The notes: generated by a model not told the origin, from the sequence alone. DNA of 64,000 bases from Tetradesmus obliquus (GCA_030272155.1 CP126191.1:2316501-2380500), one strand, 5' to 3'; shown: positions 1 through 13,125, numbered from the stretch's first letter. Program-made: numbers and translations.

Positions 1-3000
1 ATGCTGCCTCGTCTGCTGCTCCTGCTCTCGTTGATGCACCCTTGCCGCTGATTAGTACAGCTAGAGCTAGCAGCAGTTGTCTATGCAGTGGCAGCGCAAC
101 CTGCGCCGCTGCGCGGCCATTACTAATGCATCTCATACGCGAAGCGCGCACTGCCGCACTGGTCAAACCATGCATCGCATTGTGGTGTGCGAATTGCGAT
201 TGCTGGCGGCAGACGCATGTATGCCAAGTTCCAGAAGTTGTTGGTTTTGTGGATGTTACTGCTCTGTGCCAATGTCCGGTGCAGCATACGCACGCTTTGT
301 CTGTTGTCTGTTGGGTGTGCCTGACTCTGCTGAGATAGTTGAACCCCAGTCTCTGGGGCGTTTCAGGGGACAACAGCACACAGCTTCTGTTGTGTGCTGT
401 GTTGGCTGTCTGCAGCAGGCCTAGGCATGCTTTGCACTGCACAACCTGGCCTTTCGCGCCGGTGCGTGGATCTCCACAAAAGTGTGCATGGTGAGTATGT
501 GGGACACACTGCTCACCTCTGCTGCTGCCAGTAGCTCGCTTCCAAACAGCTGAGGATGCCTGCTGAAGTACAGCTCAGGAGCATGGCGGCTGGAAGGCCC
601 GTGTATGTGTTACGTGCCTTGAGCTGCCGTGCCTGCGTGTGTTGGGTGGGGTGGGTGGGCGGGCGCGTGCCTTCTGGCTGGGTTGGGTGCGTGGCGGCTT
701 GCGTATTACTGACAGCACTTCCTCAGGCTTTGATCCATACACAGGCGCGCACTGCCTCCTGCACTGCTGCTTCTCCAGTACGCGGACATGTTTGTTGCAC
801 GTTTGCATGGGCTGCTGACACTCTGCTCCCTGGGCCTGGCCGGGGGTGGCAGTGTTGGTGGGGTGTGTTGGCGGCTGGTGTGCAGACTGGAATGTTGGGG
901 CCAGGTGCTGACGCTGCATTGCATCTGCGCAGCTGTCGGCTGTGTGGGTGTGCCTCACTCAAGACTTGAGGCTGGGAGTGGCAGAGGGGCCAAACGGCGT
1001 GCAGTGCAGCAATCAGCTGCGAGGTTGACTTCTGATACAAATCAATCGAGTTCCATTTGGCTGGTGCGCGTGTGCGCAGCACGGCAGCCAGCACGACGAG
1101 TATGCAGCAAAGTGTATCAGCATGCTGTTGCTGTTGCACACATGCAGACAAAGGCACACACTAACCGCTGGGTGTGGTTGATTTGTCAGGGTGATGGCTA
1201 TATATGTGTGTCAGGGGCTGACTTTAATGCCTGCTTACCCGTTCAAGCATAAGCATACATGGTGTTGAGCTTCGTTGTTATTGTGTGTGTGCGGAGTTGG
1301 GCGCTTCTGTGAGTGCGCTCGGGTACCGTGGTCGACTTGAGCTGCGCACCTTGTTGCTTGGTTCATCTGGCTTCCACAGTGTGTCCTCACACTGTGTTGC
1401 CTGTGGACCAAAGCACACATTGCATACCAGGCTGATGTTATTGCTTGCATGTGTGGCGCGGCCTGCTTACAGGCTGCAGTGGCCATTCAGCAACTTGCAA
1501 CCTGCTATGTCAAAAGGCGTCCCTGTGCCAGGGCTACGCCGTAATGCAACGTAACGTGTATGTGGCGGCAGTTTTTGCTCTCAGTGCAGGGGCATGGTGG
1601 TTTGAATTTGTATCGACGGTATGCATGCGCTGGCTGTTGTTTCATGTGAATCCCGGATGATCTGTGACACACTGGAGTGCAAGCTTGTGTCATGCAGGGG
1701 CAGATGAATCGCCAGTGGTGCAGGGTTGGGGTTGCTCTTGATGGCTGGGTGCTGCTTTGTTGCCTGGTTGCGGGGCTGGTTTGCGGCCCACTCTTGCCTG
1801 TTCCTGTTGCTGCGCAAGGGGGGTTGATCATGCTCTGCCAGCGCAGCTGCTGGCTCAGAGGTGTGAACGTTGTGGTCCCGCATGTGGTGCCGTATGTCAA
1901 GGGGGCACACTGCTTCAGTGGCCAGCTGGTTGTGGGCTGCTGTGTGCATTGCGTAGTTTTGGGTAGGCGTGCTGAAACACCATCCAAGGCTAGCGTGTAG
2001 GTTGTATTGCTGTGACGGTTCGCCTGGCTGGCAGCGCAACCGGCTGGCCGCAGTGCGGCTGCAGCTTGTGCGGCGCACAGAGGCGGCCGGCCAGGCAGCG
2101 GCTGCAGGCACTCTGCCTGCATCCCTTGCGCTGCTGCGCCAGGTGAATCCGTCACAAGCACTTGATGAGCGTGTTGGATGTGTAGTTTGCAGCATTAACG
2201 ATGGCGAGATTCGCGTGAGATGCTCTTGTTACTGCGGTGGGCGCCTCACTTCCATGCACAAGAGTCTGATTGCATCGTGGTGCCTCGCGCGGTGACGACG
2301 CTTTCCCGGCGGCGACAGCATCCCAAAACGTGCAGCCCCGTGGAGCCCGTGCCATGCCTATGTTTTGTTGTGTTATGCCTTGGGCTCCCAACACTGAGCT
2401 GGGCTCTGCGGCAGCAGCATATGGTCCGGAACTGAGTCGGTGAGTGCTGATGTGGTACTCAGGAGGGAGCTACCGCACTGGATACGCCCTCCGCACCCAT
2501 CCGAGCAGGGCGCTGCATCGCCCAGGGCAGTGATTGACCGATGTGCTGGTCTGGTGTGCTTGCTGGGTGGGTTGGGTTCTGCATGCACTGCTCACACACA
2601 ACACACCGCAGAGGATGTGGTATGTGGCTGCGTGACTGCGACAATGCACCGGGCCTCAGGATTGATACCTGACATTCAGTGCTTGGGCTGCGTCGGGCTG
2701 AGTTTGGTTTGATCAGTCAGCTTTTGTTTGCCAGATTGCCAGATTGCTACACGGGGTGCAAGTTGCAAGGCACCTGCTGTCCATTCAGCACCATTCCGGG
2801 CCCTAGGGCCAGCACGGGCCTTGCATCCTGCTGTGTTGCTGCAGCGCATAAATCAAGGACTGAGCGTGTTTCACCTGTGGCGTACATGTGCAAGCCAGAC
2901 AGGGGCACGGCAGCTGTTTAAGCTGGCACTTGTTACACTGTCGTTGGGAGGCTGGGCAGCAGCAGGCAGCAGCTTGCTGTATCATTCAGCGCGCCTCTGC

Positions 3001-3900
3001 AGCCGTGGTCGTATGGTGCTGGGGTGGGGATCAGGGGGTGGTGCTGGCATTTGATGTGCGGCGTATGTCCCAAGTGCGTAGAAACTATCAAGGGCTGGTC
3101 ATGGCTCAATAAAGTTACTGACGCTATCAACTGACGAGCATGCCATCTGCAAGACACTTGCTTGCTGTCCGCTACCAGTGTCACGCATGAACAGTGTCAG
3201 CACTGCCTTAATTTCTGTGTTGGCGTTCTTGTGGCAGGCCGAGGGCGCCTGTCACACTTGACAATCACGAAGAGCGCGGGGGTGGCGCTGGCGCAGCCAA
3301 GTTGGGGCTGCCAGCGCAGACGGTGGATGTTTGCGTGCTTGACACATGCATGCGTGGCTCTGTGTAATAAACCTCAAGGTGCCGCCACGACCCAATGCGT
3401 TGCTGTTAATTTCAGCAGCACTTCACACGTATGCTCTTTTCCCACACATCTAGGGCCTAGACACTGTACTAGCCGGGTGGTCTGCTGCAAGCCTGCATAA
3501 GAGCTAGAATTCGTCATTTTATAAGAGTTGGACCTGCAAAGGGTCGCACCATGCAGTACAGCACACTGTGTACTGCACAGCCAGGCTTCTACTCGGCTGT
3601 GCCGCGCGGCAGCTTCTCGGGCAGCCGCTGCCGATGATCATTCAGTCTGCCGGACGTTGTGGAAGCCGCAGATCGTCGGCGATCTCATGCTGTACATTGC
3701 CAGTTGCTTCCAAACAGCCGCCCCTGAACAGCAGAAAGAACAGCTACACGCATGGTGTCCGCGCACACTGCAATCAGCTCATGATAAAGTTACATCAATC
3801 ATTGGCGTGGCAGGATGATCCTGCCATGCGCACAATCTATGCACAACTTGATGTACAGTGCAACAGCTCGATGCAGCACAACGATGCAGCACAACCGCGC
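1..3900. other. No gene resolved; G/T-rich, with scattered exon-like blocks
   Basis: This stretch is rich in TGTG and CTG and has many short open frames but no recognisable domain. The best exon-like block is on the + strand at about 2035-2142. It follows an AG at 2033-2034, ends at a GTGAAT donor, and encodes an Arg/Ala-rich helix-like peptide (RLQLVRRTEAAGQ). A similar start (QWQRN) recurs near 86-110. I could not chain these with consistent phase. They may belong to a gene whose conserved part lies outside the window, or be chance. Confidence 0.35.
3790..3794 (-). terminator. Candidate TGTAA poly(A) signal for the membrane-protein gene
   Basis: TTACA on the + strand reads TGTAA on the - strand, about 275 bp downstream of the stop codon at 4068. 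TGTAA is the usual chlorophyte polyadenylation signal. A five-base match is weak on its own, so the support is position and lineage. Confidence 0.35.
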
Positions 3901-4067
3901 TAATGGAGCTCAAGGCTGCAACGAAACAGGGCAAGCGGCGACATGCAGGAAGTGCTGCTGCACAGTTAGGCTTCCTACAACACACACTCCAACACACACT
4001 CCTAAACTGTGTTTGGAGGTTGAGCACACGCTGCATCACCAGGATGCGTGCCTCTCCACGAGACCCA

Positions 4068-5701
4068 TCAAACCAAGTCGTGGTGCGGTGCAGCAGGTGC
4101 GGCAGGTGATGGCGGCACCTGCGAATGCTGTTGCTGTTGCCGCTGCTGCTGCACTGGTTGCGGGCTCTGAGCTGCCTGGTGTCTAGGCGGTGCGTAGGCT
4201 GTTGAGAAGGGATCCTCCACGCGCTGATAAGCGCTGCTGGCTGGTCCAGCAGGGCCTGATGGGTAGGGCGCAGGTGGTGCGGCATAGCTGGGCGATGCGT
4301 AAGTGCCCAACCCCTCGCCTGCGACACCACCGGCAGCAGCGTTGCAGCAGCAGGGGTCAAGGCAGCAGCCTGGCTGAGTGCAATGGACAGGCCACAGCGA
4401 CGGCACACGTAATCCCCTGCTGCTGAGCTTCTTGCGGCACATGTGCCTGGTGGCGCAACGGCAACTGGCTGAACATACTGCTGCTGCTGCTGTTGTACCC
4501 TGGCTCACCCGTAGCCACTGATCTGTGGAGTGACCAAGCAAACACGCCCCCTGCAACCTGCATGCAGCAGCAGCAGCAACAGCTCCATAGCATCAGAAGG
4601 ACAGCATGAGCCTGGTGACCAGATGAAGATCACATACAACAACTGTGTGCAAGGTTATTGGCATGGCACCGGGCACCCATGAAGCAGTCACACACGTTAC
4701 TTTACTACCACGCAGTACAACCAGCAGGCACAAACACGGGTTAAACTATGCATTTCATATGCATTCAGCCTCCCCACTGCGCCCTGCACACTGCCATTCG
4801 CCTCAGCAGGCCGTGCGTCATGCTGTCCCCAGCACAACACTGGCTTTCAACGACAAGCAGTGGCACTACCCATACAGACACACTTATCACGTCTCATCAG
4901 GCTATACGTATACACATTCCTGCAAGGCAGCGCCTCACGTCCTGCCCTGCTCACCTTTGCAGCCATCTCCAGCAGCTGCAGGAACACCAGCCAGCCCCTG
5001 CCATGCACAGTGTGTGGCACGCCAGCCAGCCGGATGATGTCCACCACAATGGAGGCAGGCACAAACACCATGAACTGCAACCACGCACGTGCCGGCAGCA
5101 GCAGCAGCAGCGGCAGTGGCAGACAGACTCGGTGACGCAGGGGCAAGCACTGCCTGAGACACACATGTGCACCAGGTGGAGTGTCATGCCTCACACTGTA
5201 CAGTGCACCCCAAGCTGCGCTGCAATCGCAAGCAGGGAGCGCTAGAGCTGCAATATTTTTGGTTGACATCAGTCTTCATGACGTGCACAAGTGCCAATTG
5301 CAGGCCGCAGCAGCAGCAGGCTGCGCACCAGCACCAGCAGCTCCTGTGAAGCGAGGTACACAGCCATGATGCCCAGCAGGGAGATGGTGCCGCTCACTTC
5401 GCTGGTCCAGATGCTGCAGCAGCAGCAGCAGCAGCAGGCACTGTTTTTGTAAGAAGCTGTCATCTAGGGTGAAGAGCTACCGCTGAGATGGTGGCAAGCA
5501 GCTGACCCACTTGCCTGCTGTGGCATGTACCGACTGCCATGCATCAACTGCACGTGTGCGTGGCTACAGTACTGCAATGTGCCAAGGCCTCTGAGGGAAT
5601 GCGTGTGGCCAGCAGGTGCAAGCTGCTGTACTGACCTGCAGATGAGTGCCAGTGCCAGAATGGTGATGGCTGACAGCGCCACGTAGGATGCCCTTGTGCC
5701 G
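4068..5701 (-). CDS. Small multi-pass membrane protein, possibly AGTRAP-like (5' end unresolved)
   Basis: Five - strand exons join with consistent phase: 5701-5636, 5413-5329, 5074-4955, 4557-4509 and 4318-4068 (stop). They encode hydrophobic segments around SYVALSAITILALALIC, TISLLGIMAVYLASQELLVL and FMVFVPASIVVDIIRLAG. A short loop (HGRGWLVFLQLLEMAAKVAG) and an Ala/Pro/Tyr/Gln-rich cytosolic-type tail follow, ending HHDLV. The order of helix, VDII-L, helix with Lys, GG and then a soluble tail resembles the angiotensin-receptor-associated-protein (AGTRAP) family, but the match is loose and is inference. The first exon with the start codon was not found; it must end in phase 2. The acceptor of the second exon follows a sense-strand CTG run. 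Confidence 0.55.
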
Positions 5702-6856
5702 CTGCAGGGTGTGGCAGCAGAGAAGGAAAAATTTGAAGCAGGTTGAAGCACCAAGCGCCGGTTCATCATGCAGTATGCACGCAGACTGGTGCTGGCTCTG
5801 AATCACGGTTGCAACTAGTGAACCAAGGACACACTAGACACGGCAGCACATGTGTGCACAAACACATTCAGGCGCACTGTCAGCGTCAGTGGGGTGGAGA
5901 GGGGTGCAGCATCGCCCTGCTGCTGCCACTGCTACTGATGCTGTGCATGCAGCTGCTCATGTCAGCATCTTCTTCTGTCATTCACCTGAAGGCACCGCCA
6001 GCTGCATTTGGCTGCATGTTGATCTGTACAGCTCTGCCCAAATCCTTCCAAAGTCCCTACAGTCCTTGGTTTGTGTGGTAGCTGCTCCCAGTGATATGTG
6101 CCTCGAACGCTGCTTTTCAAAACACGGATAATCCGCGAGACGATCAGATAGCACAAGAACTAGCGTGCGCAAACAGGAGTGGTGCTGCACCACTGGTGCA
6201 ACTGTCGAGGCAGGTGACTGACGAACGTCAAGAGAAACTAAAGATGCACCAATCCCAGCAACATAACCACAACTGTGCCGAGCCGCAAGTTGTGCTGGGG
6301 AACGCTGGCCGTACAGCACTCCTGTTGCAAAGAACCCTGGCCTTGTGCCTGTGTGGACGTGTCAACATCAGTCTGAACTGCCAGAGCAAGACTGCTGATG
6401 CTTGCTTGCGGCAGTTTGATCGCAGTAGATGTTTGAATCTTGAATGGGCGTGCCTCCTTCGTCCTTGGTCTTGCTGTGCAGTATGCTGTTTGCAGCCCGT
6501 TCCTTTGCAGCGGGCTCAAAAGCAGGACAAAGCATGCTAGGGTAAGATTTTTTTATCAAAGTTTCCTGTAAATAAGTCGAAGAGCGGCAGCCGCTGTTGT
6601 AGCTGCAGTACAAGCATGTGGCTGGTGATGCCCAGGAGTCACTGCTCACCTGGCGCTGCACATGCTGGGGCTTCTGCTTGCAGGAACTGCACTGCAGCTG
6701 GTGCAGGCAGTGGGTGTGGCCAAAGAACGAGCACCTTTACCAGAGCAGCTGATACCAGCAACACTGTGCAGGTGAGCTGTGCCTTGCTGGCATCGAGTGA
6801 CAGGTGGCATGGCCCACTGGGCCTGGTAGGCGGCCTGACCCTGCTGCATTATACAG
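5702..6856. other. Intergenic or unresolved first exons
   Basis: This gap lies between the membrane protein (-) and the DUF2237 gene (+). It should hold the first exon of each. One + strand block at about 6684-6772 lies between an AG and a GTGAGC donor and is open in two frames, but neither frame joins the next DUF2237 exon in phase. No other signal was seen. Confidence 0.4.
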
Positions 6857-8273
6857 GTTACTTTGGCCAGGGCAACGCCAATCGCACTGTGCAAGCGCAA
6901 GTAAGCTCAGGCAATCAGCTGAAACCTACCCGCCAATCTGTGTGCTGCTTGTGCAGGCGCTCAATGTGTTGGGCACACCCCTGCAGTGCTGCTGCAAGAG
7001 CCCAATAACAGGTGACACTGCAGCCTGACAGGTTGTGCTGTGCAACGCTGCACTGCATCAACGCGCATACTAGCAATCTGGAGGCAAAGCAGCAAGACCT
7101 AACCCATGCGCAAAATGGTGGTGGCTATGCAACCACAGCTAATGGAGTATCTACCTATATGCTTGGCACGTGCATGTTTGCTGCCTGGTGTGTGGACAAC
7201 TATCACCAGCATTGCCCACTCCTGATGCATCACCTGCAGGTTACTACAGGGATGGGTTTTGCAGGACCGGCGGAGGAGACTTTGGGGCACACGTGGTGTG
7301 CGCGCAGGTGCGTGTGTGCAATTTATATCTATATCTCCCATCATGTATGGTATCCTGCCGGCAGCTCTATATGCACACGCTGCGCTGCTGCTGTGCATAC
7401 TGCTGGCCTGTGGCAGCTGATGAACGCTTGCTGGCACTAGGCTGCTGCTAAGGTTCTGAGGATCCATAGACAGCTGGCTTCGACTTGACTTACAGCAGTA
7501 CCCCATAGGTTGCCCTTGCATTGCACACATGAGCATGCAACACAGTGCTGCACGGTTGCTGCATAAGTGCACTCTGCTCAGTGCATATCCTCAGTGCATA
7601 TGCCGCTGCTCCCCCTGCTGCTGAACCATTGCCGGCTGTGCACAGGTGACAGAGGAGTTCTTGTTGTACACGCGCGCAAAAGGCAACGACCTGAGCACGC
7701 CTGCGCCCCAATACGGCTTCCCAGGCCTCAAGCCGGGTGACAGGTGGTGCCTGTGCGCCAGCAGGTGCGCCGGCAGCAGCAGCAGCAGCAGCAAGCTCGC
7801 AGCAAGCTCGCAGCAGATGCGCAATGCTTCGGCCAGTTTCAAGCTGGGATTCTATACAGCCGTGCAGCGGCCAGGGCGCAAGCAGCAATGCATTGCTGCC
7901 GCTGCAGCTGCACCCTTGCTCTGGGGGCTTGTAGTGCGGAGCAAATGCGCAAACCAGCGGCAGGAGGAGTGCATGCGGTACATGCCACTCGCCCTGACAA
8001 ACTCCAACCCTGATGCCTGGGCTGCAACCCCTTCCTGTGCCACCATGATGCATTTGTGCTGTGATTTGGTCAAACTGACTCCTGTGCTTCCCTGCTACTC
8101 TGACGAAGTGTTTGTGTGCTGTGTGCATGCATGCATGCAGGTGGAAGGAGGCTGCCGATGCAGGCAAGGCGCCGCCGGTGGTGCTGTCAGGCTGCCACAT
8201 CAGGGCACTAGACTATGTAGACATGGCCCTGCTTAAAGCACACGCAGTGGCAGAAGAGGAGCAGCAGCAGTAG
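6857..8273 (+). CDS. DUF2237 family protein (start exon unresolved)
   Basis: Five exons join in phase: 6857-6900, 6957-7011, 7240-7307, 7646-7764 and 8141-8273 (stop TAG). The translation carries the DUF2237 signature in order: ALNVLGTPLQCCCKSPITG, YYRDGFCRTG, DFGAHVVCAQVTEEFL, GNDLSTPAPQYGFPGLKPGD, RWCLCASRWKEA, GKAPPVVLSGCHIRALDYV. The domain is common in plants, algae and bacteria; its Cys-rich pattern suggests metal or redox chemistry, but no biochemical function is established to my knowledge. The conserved domain starts at 6957. The exon at 6857-6900 is the likely upstream piece, and the initiator Met is not identified. The protein ends EEEQQQ. Confidence 0.85.
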
Positions 8274-9367
8274 CAGCAGCATTAGGCAGCAGAGCATGGA
8301 AGGGAGTCTAGGAGCTGCAGGCAACGGCACAACAGCAGTATGCTCATTGAAGATTGGTGTACAGCAGCAGCAGTAGCAGCTGTCATGGTTCATGATGGCT
8401 GCACCAAGGCGGCCACAGTGATAGGGATGGCGAGCACTACCAGTGCTCAATGTGTTGCCACTTGAATTGCCGTTCATTGTGTAGCTACTGTCGCAGCAGA
8501 CACGGTCGCGACAGCCTGATGATTGCTTACTGCAGACCATCACATGGCTTGCGTCTGCAGCACTTCTGCAAGTGTGGCTTTAAGTGTGTAACGGGCACCT
8601 GTTTAGTCCTGAGCTGCAGCGGCAGCGGTCAAGGGACGCCAAACGTGTGTACTCAAGCGCCATGTCGTCCGCGGGCTGCTGCAACGAACCTTGTTGCATC
8701 AGTCACCGCGCAACCCTCGGTGGTGGGTTCTTGCCGTTTGAATGCTACGTTTTGTTCTGCACCTGCAATGCGAGTGTAGCATGGCGTTTCCGGTGACTGT
8801 ACGAGGTGGGTAACAGGAGGGCGGGAATCCGTATGACGGTCACGGTAATCCCCTACCTGTTGTCTGATTCAATAGGATGAAAAGAACTTGAAACACAATT
8901 AGTTGTTCATGTGGACCTAGCTGAACTGTGGCTGTTCGGAAGCGCGCAAGAGAGCGAATGATTGGGTGCTGTGTACGTCCTCACTGTACTCACTCACGAT
9001 GCAATTGCTGAACTGAACAGTTTTCCACCAGCAATAGTATCTAAATCAGGCTGGTAACAGCTGCCCTGCGGTGCAAGAGGGAGTTCTGCAGGTCGGCGTC
9101 AATGCTTCAACGCGGTTGCTGTGCGACGAAAACAACGCATGGTACATGCTTGCGCTCACGCATCCAATGTATGCAGCAATACGCGTAACGTAGGTTAACA
9201 TGTATATTACCACGGATATACTATGCATACATATATCCCTGCGGTCTTGTCAGCTGTCACGAGTTTTGCAGTGTGCTTGTGCTCTTCACGTAACTCTTGC
9301 CTTTAGGAAGGCCTTCTGTTGATGCCCAGAGACGACTTTTACCCTTGATGCAGGACTCTCAGTTGTG
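8274..9367. other. 3' UTR of DUF2237 gene and promoter region of SGNH gene
   Basis: A TGTAA signal lies at 8587-8591, about 315 bp after the DUF2237 stop. The remainder, roughly 8800-9360, is less CAG-rich and more AT-rich than the genes, as expected of a promoter. No motif was recognised. Confidence 0.45.
8587..8591 (+). terminator. Candidate TGTAA poly(A) signal of DUF2237 gene
   Basis: TGTAA lies 314 bp after the stop codon, within TGTGTAACGG. It is the first sense-strand TGTAA noticed after the coding region. Confidence 0.4.
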
Positions 9368-9590
9368 ATGTTCTGGCCTATGAGCTGTGCAGCCATGCAC
9401 AACACCCAACGCGCGAAACTGCTGGCGCTGCCTCTGGTACTCGTGCTGCTGCTCAGCGCTCAGTGCAGCAACAGTGCTGTTGCCAGCGCTGATCAAAGCA
9501 GCATGCATCCAAAGGATCTCCAAAATCATACTTTGAGCAGTTCAAGCAACACAGCATGGGCGTCAGCACATGAGCGTGTTACACCTGCAC

Positions 9591-9639
<49 letters not shown>

Positions 9640-12600
9640 TGCTGCTGCTGCAACAGGACCTGCAGCAGCAGCACCTGTCAAGCAGTATACAGCAGGTCAG
9701 GTGCGCGCGCAGTCAGCCACTCTGGCTGCCGCAGCAAGGAGCGCCTACAATTCAATGATGCAGACAACAATGGTTGGTCCTGATTGGCTGCTGCGCAAGG
9801 GATTAACAAACAAACTCGACGGCAGAAACTGGCGGCGGCTGGCGGCCAAGCTTGCCACGCCTGGATCAAACATAACAGTCGTTGTGTTTGGCGGTTCAGT
9901 CAGCACAGGCTATGGATTGCCTCAGAGGAGTGCCAACTGGGGCAGCCAGTTCTGCACCTGGCTGCAGTCGGCTTTCCAGCACACAAACATCGTTCAGGTG
10001 GGCCGCTGCAACACACGTCACATGCGGCAAACATTGTTCAGGTGGGCCACTGCAACACACGTCACATGCGGCAAACATCGTTCAGGTGGGCCGCTGCAAC
10101 ACACGTCACATGCGGCAGCAGCTGCTGCTGCTACAGCTGCATTTGGACGCCTGCTGACAAGTGCATCCCACTGCAGCGACTTACTGCTGTGCTGCAACTT
10201 ACATGCACACGTTTGCCCCGGTCCGCTGCATGCAGGTTAATTTGGCGCGTGATGCAACCAATGTGGACCTAGCTGAGGCATGCTGGTACCAGCACACCCC
10301 TGAAGAGGCTGACCTTGTGATGATTGAGTACAACCTCAACGCCTGCGGCTATTTCACCTGCTCCGCAATAGTAGCACCTCAGGTGAGCGGGGCAGTACGC
10401 TGCTGGTGCGCGCAAAGCAGCAGCTGGCATGAGCAGGCAAGGAGGGGCGGCGGCAGACTGCTGCAGCTGCCGCTGCACGGCTGACGTGTCCAAAGCCTGT
10501 TGCTTTTGACCTCCGCTTGGCAGTGGTGCTTCAGCTCTGCAGCAGGGCATGCTGTGCTGAGCTTGGTTGCTGACTGGCCCTGCATGCAAGTGTCTGCATG
10601 GACTGTGGCACAACAGATGTGCATGCTTCAACAAGGGCCAAGCGAGATGAAAGTGACTGGCACGCCAGCAGCTGGTGCTCAGTCTGATGTGCTGCCAGTC
10701 AATTAGTTGCAAAGTGCTAATGCTCCCACTGATGCCACTGCTGCTGCTGCTTCTGCGACTGCTGCTGCTGCTCTTCCCCAGATTGTTGCGTATGAGTCTT
10801 TGATGCGGAAGCTGATCCGCAAGGTGCCTGACGCTGCACTGCTGGCGTTTGATGTTTTCAGCTTTGAAACTTTTGATGTGGCCCTGCCAAATGGCAGAGG
10901 CACGCGCAAACTGAATGCACCATACTACAACTCAGGTGTGTGCGACAGGCTTGGTTCTGCAGCTGAGCGTCCAGCCAGCTGTCATGTGAGTCATGTGACA
11001 TGGTACATTCCTGCTTGGTCGGGTTTGATCAGTGGTGAGCAGGGGCAACTGTCGGCAGCAAATGATGGCAGCAGCAACCATGATCAAATGTGCGCTATAA
11101 GCGCAGCCAATGGGAGTGCGGTAGTGTAAAAGCGCAGCATGCATCAGCTGGCATCTCACAGGTGCTGCACCATTAACCCACCACTGTCAGCTCTCAGCTG
11201 TGCTTGCTTGGGTTCTGCCAGCTTGTGAGCCCTGCAGCACTGGCTTGATTTGTATGCTGCTGCTGCTGCTGCTGCTGCAGGCGAAGAGATGCATGCTATG
11301 CTCGCCACCCGCTACAGCGTCCCACTGATCAGTGTGAGTGCAGAGTCAAGTGTTGATCAAACATGAGCGTCTGCACAGAGATTGTCAGCTGCAACACATC
11401 AACCATGTTGGTGATCAGCGCCATGCTGCAAGAGCAGTGCAGCAGCATGCTATTTCAGCTTCACCAAACACACACACAGGCAAGCACCGGCAGCACTACA
11501 ACTACCGTCTTTGTACTGAGTGCGCTTCGCTGCTGCTGCCACAACCGTTGCACACTTGCAGGCGCGCAATGCACTGTATGACGTCATGTGGAATGACAAG
11601 GCCCTGAGCAGCATCCTTGGCGCCACCCGCAAGGAGCTGCTGCAAGACAACAAGCACCCCACCATGCAGGGGCATGCGCTCTACGGGTGAGGAGACCTGC
11701 AGCATGCTGCTGCTGCTACTGCTGCTGCTGCTCTGCCTGCTGCGCAGTGCACAGCATGCTACACCTCGGGCAACTGCAGCTGCATGTGCAAACACTCTCG
11801 CAGGCTAGTTGCTGCATGAATTGGGCTAGATGCATATGCAGCCCGACCAGCAATGAAATGTGTTTCCTTGCACGTTGACTACGCGCAGCGTTTGCTGTTT
11901 TGGTGATGCGGCTGCAGGCGGGGGCTGGTTGCATGGGGGGCCAGGCAGATGCTGGCCCCTGAGCTGCAGGCACTAGCTGCAGGCGGTGCAGCAGCACCAG
12001 CCAGAGCTGCATTGCTCGGGCCTGTCAGCCCCCTTGCAGCCCAAGTTGATGGCGACAGCTGGTGTGCAGAGGGCAGCAGCCTGCAAAGCCATGTGATTGC
12101 AACATCAAGCAGCTTGGGGCCAGGTGCACAGGATGCACACAGGACGGCGGATGCCGATGCCATGTCGTCAAACGGCGCGCCTGTGAATGCAGCTGCCCAG
12201 TTTGTTCCTTGGCAGCTCGTGGAGTCGCTAATTGCGCAGAAATGCGAGCTGCCAAACTGCGCAAGCCTGGCCTACCAAGCCAAGGGCCGAGGCATGCAGC
12301 TAGACCTGCAGCTAGACTTGAGTGCTGCAAAGTCGCCCGGCGAGACCTTGAACCGGCGTGCAGTCTCTGTGTTCTTCAGCGTAGGAGCGCTGTTCTTGCC
12401 GGATACAGGTGGTCGAGGAGAGTATATTGGCCTGGGGCAGATGAGCTGTGAGAGAGGCTGCACGTGCGAGCCAATGCTGCTGGATGGATTCAGGCCGGGC
12501 CGCAGTGCATCTACAAAAGCAAACAGCACAGAGGTGGGTTCAGCTCACTTTGTGTGGTCGCGTATGGTAACAGCTGCTCAAGCATCCAGCTACAGTACCT

Positions 12601-13125
12601 GGTTGTTTGCAGCTGTGTGCACTCGGCTCAGCGCAGTCCGCTGCACATGCTTGCTGTAGAATGACACACGTAAGCCACAGCTGCCAGCTACCAGGGGGCT
12701 TCCGCTGGTAGCGCACCATCTAGTGTGATGCAACGTTGCTGCATGTGTAGCACGCGGCAGGTACAGCAAGCTATGCACAGCCATCGGCCACTCACTGCTC
12801 TACACTAGGGCCCACTCGCCCCTTGCGGGTCTCTGGCACTGCCTCTTTGCCCCCTGTGCTCTGGCACTTGACCACCGTGTACAAACGAGCTGCTGTCTGC
12901 TGTTTGTTTGTTTATTACGCGCAGGTCTTGGGTGGCCCCACCTGCCATGTGCGCATCACCATCAAGGATCAGAACTGGGTGAGGGTGCAGGCGGTGGCAG
13001 TTGTGCCGTACACCAACGCGCTGCCGCGAACCCCTGTGGACATCAGCGCAATGAGGGCCTTCTATAACAGCAAGAGCACTCCGCGTCCTTTGGGGCACAA
13101 GCGGCGGCTGCAGGGGAGGAGCTAA
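9368..13125 (+). CDS. Secreted SGNH/GDSL-type hydrolase with C-terminal Cys-containing domain
   Basis: Seven exons join in phase: 9368-9997, 10236-10382, 10782-10935, 11281-11333, 11562-11686, 11918-12533 and 12925-13125, giving about 641 aa. The N-terminus has a hydrophobic core (LLALPLVLVLLL) typical of a signal peptide, followed by a poly-Ala tract. Block I is VVVFGGSVSTGYG with the candidate nucleophile Ser near residue 177. IEYNLNACGYFTC supplies a block-III-like Asn. DNKHPTMQGH near residues 357-364 fits the catalytic D-x-x-H of SGNH hydrolases. The last roughly 250 residues (for example MSCERGCTCEP and TCHVRITI) look like a separate beta-rich domain. Substrate is unknown; acylated cell-wall or extracellular polysaccharide is a guess. 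The acceptor at 11918 is the least certain junction. Intron 1 begins with a triplicated donor. Confidence 0.8.
9592..9649 (+). repeat. GCA/GCT triplet tract encoding poly-Ala in SGNH exon 1
   Basis: About 19 consecutive GCA/GCT codons form a poly-Ala linker between the signal peptide region and the catalytic domain. In another frame the same DNA reads as poly-Gln, so only the frame joining the signal peptide to the SGNH block is taken as real. Confidence 0.85.
9986..10117 (+). repeat. 44-bp triplicated splice-donor segment
   Basis: Three tandem 44-bp units start at 9986, 10030 and 10074. Each holds the last 12 exon bases (AACATCGTTCAG or one mismatch), a GTGGGCC donor and the same following intron sequence. 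The first donor, at 9998, is phase-compatible with exon 2. Because 44 is not a multiple of three, each alternative donor would shift the frame. Confidence 0.95.

Noticed and set aside
4180..4410. Alternative - strand frame with CRRCG, suggesting a zinc ribbon
   Set aside because: The membrane-protein exons splice over this stretch in phase, and a single CxxC without a partner pair is not evidence of a zinc ribbon.
9896..10157. Extended + strand ORFs reading through the triplicated donor
   Set aside because: The SGNH frame requires splicing at the first donor. The readthrough peptide is only the translated repeat.
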